DNA of 17,014 nucleotides, from positions 1 through 17,014 of the forward strand of contig JAQGJF010000906.1 of NCBI GenBank assembly GCA_028290765.1. The letters run 5' to 3'. How positions within the stretch are numbered: the first letter of the stretch is position 1; each line of letters opens with the position of its first letter. The translations under genes and the position numbers were made by a program. A model generated the notes under the pieces. The model worked only from the letters and a program-made list of their open reading frames with translations. It did not search any database and was not told the origin of the DNA. This stretch comes from Tardiphaga sp. (GTDB lineage: Bacteria; Pseudomonadota; Alphaproteobacteria; Rhizobiales; Xanthobacteraceae). This document shows, piece after piece, positions 12,863 to 17,014 of the stretch.

Positions 12863-14257
12863 ATGCAGGTAGAAGCGTTTCGCTCGAAGGGCGCTTCGGC
12901 GATCGACGGTCTGCCTCCGGAGCGCCGCAGATGGGCGGTCGCCGCGATTTTCACGGCGATGGCGATGGCGACGCTCGATACCGCGATCGCCAATGTCGCG
13001 CTGCCCGCGATCGCCGCCGATCTCCATGTCAGTCCCGCCGACGCGGTCTGGGTGGTCAACGCCTATCAGATCGCGCTGGTGGCGACCCTGCTGCCGCTCG
13101 CCGCGCTTGGCGAAATCGTCGGCCTCAACCGGATCTATCTCGGCGGATTGCTGCTGTTCACGCTGGCGTCGCTGGCATGCGCCTGGGCCTGGTCGCTCGA
13201 AAGCCTGCTGGTCGCGCGGGTGCTGCAGGGGCTCGGCGCTGCCGGCATCATGAGCGTCAACACCGCGCTGATCCGCTTCGTCTATCCGGAACGCATGCTG
13301 GGCCGTGGCTTCGGTCACAATGCGCTGGTGGTTGCGACCGCATTCACGCTCGGCCCGACCGTGGCGTCCGGCATCCTGGCGCTGGGACCGTGGCCTTGGT
13401 TGTTCGCGATCAACATTCCGTTCGGCCTCCTCGCCATCGTGATCGGCATCAGGACATTGCCGCACACGCCGCGGGCGGTTCATGCTTTCGATTTTCCGGG
13501 CGCGCTCTTGACCGCGGGCAGTGTCGGACTGGTGGTGCTCGGCATCGGCAGCGCGGCGCATAAGGCCGGACCGGCGCTGGTGATATCCGAACTCGTCGCC
13601 GGCGTGCTGCTCGGCTGGCTGCTGCTGCGCCGGCAGGCGGACCATCCGGCGCCGATGCTGCCGATCGATTTGTTTCGACGGCCGATGTTCACGCTGTCCG
13701 CCGCCACCGCGATCTGCTCGTTCACGGCCCAGGGCCTCGGCTTCGTGGCGCTGCCGTTTTATCTCGAGGACGTTCTCGGCCGATCCCAGGTCGAGACCGG
13801 GTTTTTCATGACGCCCTGGCCGCTGATGGTCGCCATCATGGCGCCGGTCGCGGGCCGCCTGTCGGATCGCTATCCAGCCGGCGTGCTCGGCGGCATCGGC
13901 CTCGCTGTCCTGATGCTGGGCATGGTGCTGCTGGCGCTGCTTCCGGCCAATCCTCTGATGGCCGATATCGTCTGGCGCATGGCGCTGTCCGGGGTCGGCT
14001 TCGGCTTCTTCCAGACCCCGAACATGAAGGCGCTGATGTTCAGCGCGCCGAGCGGGCGCAGCGGCAGCGCCAGCGGCATCGTCGCCACGGCGCGGCTGAC
14101 CGGCCAGACCACCGGCGCCGCCCTGGCTGCGCTTTGCTTTGGCCTCGCCGACCATGAGGGCGCCACCGTCGCACTGGCGCTCGGCGCCGGATTCGCCGCC
14201 GTCGGAAGCCTCATGAGCTTCCTGCGCCTGGTCGCAGGACCGGCCACGAAGGCCTGA
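12863..14257 (+). CDS. MFS drug-exporter family protein, DHA2 (14-helix) type
   Basis: The 464-residue protein has the DHA2 signatures: LDTAIANVALPAIAADLHVS with Asp39 in helix 1, WVVNAYQIALVATLLPLAAL and the motif-A loop GEIVGLNRIYLGG, motif B VLQGLGAAGIMSVNTALIRF, and the antiporter motif C region FTLGPTVASGILAL. A long second half follows with GFFMTPWPLMVAIMAPVAGR and LSDRYP. It should use the proton gradient to export a small compound. Length (464) is a little short for 14 helices (usually about 500). It is separated from the MATE gene by 153 bases and probably has its own promoter. The ribosome site for ATG 12863 is weak (GGGA about 10 bases upstream). Confidence 0.88.
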   Translation: MQVEAFRSKGASAIDGLPPERRRWAVAAIFTAMAMATLDTAIANVALPAIAADLHVSPADAVWVVNAYQIALVATLLPLAALGEIVGLNRIYLGGLLLFTLASLACAWAWSLESLLVARVLQGLGAAGIMSVNTALIRFVYPERMLGRGFGHNALVVATAFTLGPTVASGILALGPWPWLFAINIPFGLLAIVIGIRTLPHTPRAVHAFDFPGALLTAGSVGLVVLGIGSAAHKAGPALVISELVAGVLLGWLLLRRQADHPAPMLPIDLFRRPMFTLSAATAICSFTAQGLGFVALPFYLEDVLGRSQVETGFFMTPWPLMVAIMAPVAGRLSDRYPAGVLGGIGLAVLMLGMVLLALLPANPLMADIVWRMALSGVGFGFFQTPNMKALMFSAPSGRSGSASGIVATARLTGQTTGAALAALCFGLADHEGATVALALGAGFAAVGSLMSFLRLVAGPATKA

Positions 14258-14443
14258 TCTTTTTCCAAATCCGGCCGATCGCCCTCAGGTTTTGCATAAT
14301 AGCGTCGTGAGTCGCGTGCTAAGCTCGACGCGTATCCACTCCGCCAAAAGATGTTCCGGCCTGACTGAACTTTCTTTCACCCGCCGGGTTATGGATCGGG
14401 CTCCTCCGAGCGCCGTTCGGGGGCTCCGCAGTCCAACCCAAGC

Positions 14444-14459
14444 TGGACCGTTTTTTGCA
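14444..14459 (+). promoter_or_regulatory. Possible sigma-54 promoter of the glycogen-synthase-like gene
   Basis: TGGACCG, TTTT, TTGCA fits the -24/-12 layout with exactly 10 bases between GG and GC. The TTGCA and TGG parts match; positions 4-6 are ACC instead of CAC. Transcription would start near 14470, 23 bases before TTG 14493, leaving room for the ribosome site. Weaker than the site at 3818. The remaining bases of the 14258-14492 gap show no gene; the open minus-strand frame there looks like a shadow. Confidence 0.45.
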
Positions 14460-14492
14460 TAGCTAAGGTTGTGACTGAAACGAGGGGCTTCC

Positions 14493-15908
14493 TTGAAGGT
14501 ACTGTTCGTCACGCCGGAAATCGATGACTTCGTCCGGGTCGGGGGCTTGGCGGCGGTTTCAGCCGCGCTTCCCCGAGCCTTGCGGGCATGGAGCGATGTC
14601 CGGATTGTGCTGCCGGGGTACCGGGCGGTCACTGCTCAATTCGACAACATCGAGATCGTCGGCCACTGCCCGCCGCTCGGCGAGATGCCGGCCTGCTCGC
14701 TCGGGCTGACCGCGACCAAGGACGGCATGCCGGTCTACGTCCTGCTTTGCCCGCAGCTCTACGACCGGACCGGCAATCCCTACGGCGACGACAACGGCCG
14801 GGATTGGCCGGACAACGACATTCGCTTCGGTCGTTTTGCGTCCGCCGCCGCCCAGCTCGCGGCCGGACTTCTGGACAAGAACTGGTCGGCCGACCTGGTC
14901 CACGCCAACGACTGGCAATCGGCGCTGGTGCCGGCCTATCTTGCGTGGAATGCGGTCAAGATCCCGACCATCCTCACCATCCACAATCTGGCCTATCAGG
15001 GCCTGTTTCCGAAGGAGTCGCTGCGACGGATCGGCGCACCGGCGGATTCCTTTCACATCGACGGCCTCGAATTCTACGACAAGCTCTCCTTCCTCAAGGG
15101 CGGCATCGTCTACGCCTCGCATCTGACCACGGTGAGCGAAACTTACGCCCGCGAGATCACCACGCCGGAGCTCGGCTGCGGCCTCGAGGGCCTGCTGCGC
15201 CGCCGCTCCGACGCCGAGCAACTGACCGGTATCCTCAACGGCATCGACGAAAGCTGGGACCCGCGCGTCTGCGCCGAGCTTACCCGGCCGTTCGGCGCTG
15301 GCGACTGGGAGGCCAAACGCGCCAATGCCGATTACATGCGCCAGCAGTTCGGCCTCGCGCTGTCGCGCGGTCCGATTTTCAGCCTGGTGGCTCGGTTGGT
15401 GCATCAGAAAGGCGTCGACCTTGTGCTGTCGGCCGCCGACGCTATCGTTTCGGCCGGCGGGCAGATCATCGTCACCGGGCGCGGCGAACCCGAGATCGAG
15501 GAAGCATTGCTGGCGGCACACCGCCGCCGGCCGGACGCCATTGGCGTCGCGATCCGCTTCAACGACGGCGAGGCCCGGCGGATTTTTGCCGGCAGCGATT
15601 TCACCCTGATGCCGTCGCGCTACGAACCCTGCGGGCTGAGCCAGATGTACGCCCAGCGGTTCGGCTCGTTGCCAATTGGCCATCAGACCGGCGGCCTTGC
15701 TGAAACCATCGACGACGGAGAAACCGGCTTTCTGTTCACGCGACCCTCCACCGAATCCCTGCTCGGCGGAATCTGCCGCGCGTTTGCGACCTACGGCGCC
15801 AAGGATCGGCTGAATTCGATGCGCCGGCGCGCGATGTCGAAGTCGTTTAGCTGGAGCATTTCCGCGGCCTGCTACAGCGCGCTGTACCGCAAGACCGCGT
15901 CGGTCTAG
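14493..15908 (+). CDS. glgA: Glycogen/starch synthase (GT5, GlgA family)
   Basis: The 471-residue protein matches GlgA over its length (E. coli GlgA is 477). It transfers glucose from ADP-glucose to the end of an alpha-1,4-glucan in the cytoplasm. Visible sites are VGGLAAVSAALPRAL (16-30), HANDWQSALVPAYL (137-150), IHNLAYQG (163-170), VARLVHQKG with Arg301/Lys306 (299-307) and PSRYEPCGLSQMYAQRFG with Glu378 (374-391). The donor-binding 'KTGG' lysine, K15 in E. coli, is Arg15 here (RVGG). Translation starts at TTG 14493: GAGGGG at 14482-14487 is well placed and the protein begins MKVLFVTPEI. Other glg genes are not adjacent, so this may be a paralogue with altered donor use. It converges with the GGDEF-EAL gene, 14 bases apart. 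Confidence 0.87.
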   Translation: MKVLFVTPEIDDFVRVGGLAAVSAALPRALRAWSDVRIVLPGYRAVTAQFDNIEIVGHCPPLGEMPACSLGLTATKDGMPVYVLLCPQLYDRTGNPYGDDNGRDWPDNDIRFGRFASAAAQLAAGLLDKNWSADLVHANDWQSALVPAYLAWNAVKIPTILTIHNLAYQGLFPKESLRRIGAPADSFHIDGLEFYDKLSFLKGGIVYASHLTTVSETYAREITTPELGCGLEGLLRRRSDAEQLTGILNGIDESWDPRVCAELTRPFGAGDWEAKRANADYMRQQFGLALSRGPIFSLVARLVHQKGVDLVLSAADAIVSAGGQIIVTGRGEPEIEEALLAAHRRRPDAIGVAIRFNDGEARRIFAGSDFTLMPSRYEPCGLSQMYAQRFGSLPIGHQTGGLAETIDDGETGFLFTRPSTESLLGGICRAFATYGAKDRLNSMRRRAMSKSFSWSISAACYSALYRKTASV

Positions 15909-15922
15909 CGCGGTGAGCATCA

Positions 15923-17014
15923 CTATCCCGCCGCAACCTCGCCTTCTGCCATGCCGGCAATAAAACCCGGGACCTCGTCTTCGGACATTGGCCGGGCGAA
16001 GAAATAGCCCTGCATATATCGGCAATTCTCGCGCCGGAGAATGTCGCGTTGCGCGGCGGTTTCGATGCCTTCGACGACGCAATCGAGGCCGAGGTTTTCG
16101 CACAGATTGATCATGGTGCGCAGGATGAGACGCGACGCAGCCTCGGTCTCGATCTTCATGGTGAAACCGCGATCGATCTTGACGTTGTCCAGCGGAAGCT
16201 CGCGGATACAGCTCAGGCTGGAATATCCGGTGCCGAAATCGTCGAGCGAAATCCTGGCACCCTGCTGCCTGAGGACATTCAGCGCTTCGGCGGCTTGCGA
16301 GAAATTCCGCATCGCGGCGGTTTCGGTGATCTCGAAGTCAATTCGATCCGGCCGTATCCCGCTTTGCTCGACCACATTGACGATCTTGAGGATCGACAGC
16401 GGCGAAGCGATATCGACGGCCGACAGATTGAACGATATCCTGATATGGTCCGGCCACCGTTTCGCCCCCGCCAGTGCTTTTCGCAGCAGGATGGGCGTGA
16501 GCTGGGTGATCAGCCCGGTGCGTTCCGCGGCAAGAATGAAGGTCGAGGGCGCCACGTCGCCCAGCGTCGGAGTGCTCCAGCGGGCCAGCGCCTCGAAGCC
16601 AATCGTCCGGGACGTCTCGACGTCGACGATCGGCTGATAGGCAATCGACAATTCCCGTTCCAGATCGGCATTGATCAGGGCCTGGGCAACGGCGCTGGCC
16701 TGGCGAATTTCGGACTCATGGTCGTGCGAAAAAATCACGACATTGCCGCGGTCGTTCTGTTTGGCGAAATAGAGCGCGTAGTCGGCGCACTCGAACAAGG
16801 CCTCGGCATCTCGCGCCGCGGATGGAAACTGGGCGAAGCCGATCGACCCGCCAATGCGCGCCGTTATCCCCTGCACCTCGAACGGCGCCCGCAGCAATTC
16901 GGCGATCCTGTCGCCGATCCCCATGATATCCCGGTCGCTGGCGTCGCCTTCGGTGATCAGGGCAAATTCGTCGCCACCGATCCGCGCCAGGAACGCCGAC
17001 GGCCCCAACTGCTG
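15923..17014 (-). CDS. GGDEF-EAL cyclic-di-GMP enzyme, 5' part outside the window
   Basis: The frame is open to the right edge, so the N-terminus, including any sensor domain and the first half of GGDEF, is missing. The visible part starts QQLGPSAFLARIGGDEFALI. The GGDEF motif is intact, but the RxxD inhibitory site five residues before it is absent (GPSA there). The EAL domain follows and keeps its metal and catalytic residues: FEALARW, FNLSAVD, FEITET, DDFGTGYSS, KIDRGF, EGIET and the end motif QGYFFARPM. Both cyclase and phosphodiesterase activity are therefore possible; net activity cannot be told from sequence. The C-terminus is short after EAL. It is convergent with glgA and apparently unrelated to it. 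Confidence 0.9.
   Translation of the reverse strand, partial: QQLGPSAFLARIGGDEFALITEGDASDRDIMGIGDRIAELLRAPFEVQGITARIGGSIGFAQFPSAARDAEALFECADYALYFAKQNDRGNVVIFSHDHESEIRQASAVAQALINADLERELSIAYQPIVDVETSRTIGFEALARWSTPTLGDVAPSTFILAAERTGLITQLTPILLRKALAGAKRWPDHIRISFNLSAVDIASPLSILKIVNVVEQSGIRPDRIDFEITETAAMRNFSQAAEALNVLRQQGARISLDDFGTGYSSLSCIRELPLDNVKIDRGFTMKIETEAASRLILRTMINLCENLGLDCVVEGIETAAQRDILRRENCRYMQGYFFARPMSEDEVPGFIAGMAEGEVAAG

Noticed and set aside
12836..14155. Long minus-strand frame (439 residues) opposite the MFS gene
   Set aside because: Composition dominated by Arg, Gln, Asp and His without hydrophobic cores; antisense of a clear transporter.
14285..14632. Minus-strand frame of 115 residues before glgA
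   Set aside because: Overlaps the start of glgA and its promoter region; no ribosome site or known motif.
14559..16103. Long minus-strand frame (514 residues) opposite glgA
   Set aside because: Antisense of a full-length GlgA; no domain recognisable.

Overview
The window is high-GC DNA with the codon use, repeat families and gene families of a Bradyrhizobium/Rhodopseudomonas-type alphaproteobacterium (Nitrobacteraceae). Two short repeats support this: a palindrome containing CTCCCCCTTGCGGGGAGGGG and the GTAGGATGGGTTGAGCGC repeat, both of which I associate with this group. This is inference from sequence; no search was run. No rRNA, tRNA, CRISPR array, transposase or phage gene was seen.

Left part (1-3608). 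A secreted protein of unknown function runs off the left edge on the minus strand and carries a palindromic repeat inserted in frame. Next, also minus, is a single-pass membrane protein with a coiled coil and a small C-terminal domain. Divergent from it is a two-gene plus-strand operon: a stand-alone cyclic-nucleotide-binding domain protein whose stop overlaps the start of a metallo-beta-lactamase-fold hydrolase.

Central part (3609-10146). This is the main find: a six-gene plus-strand operon of amidohydrolase, periplasmic solute-binding protein, GntR/FCD regulator, Old-Yellow-Enzyme-type flavin oxidoreductase, ABC ATPase and ABC permease. The first gene is preceded by a full match to the sigma-54 core promoter (TGGCACG-N4-TTGCT). 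A perfect 8-bp-arm palindrome (TGGTATAA-N5-TTATACCA) lies over the predicted start of transcription and is a natural operator for the embedded GntR protein. A strong hairpin ends the operon. My reading is a nitrogen-responsive uptake and breakdown system for an unidentified small nitrogen compound: the ABC proteins import it, the amidohydrolase removes or opens a C-N bond, the flavoenzyme reduces an activated double bond, and the GntR protein senses the compound or a product.

Right-central part (10147-14257). A 650-base stretch holds a 33-residue membrane peptide gene on the minus strand, a bulged hairpin, a dispersed repeat, and the promoter/operator of an HxlR-type regulator. The regulator and a MATE efflux pump form a pair. 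A 14-helix-type MFS exporter follows.

Right part (14258-17014). A glycogen-synthase (GlgA) family gene starts with TTG and has a second, weaker sigma-54-like promoter. It converges with a GGDEF-EAL cyclic-di-GMP enzyme gene that runs off the right edge.
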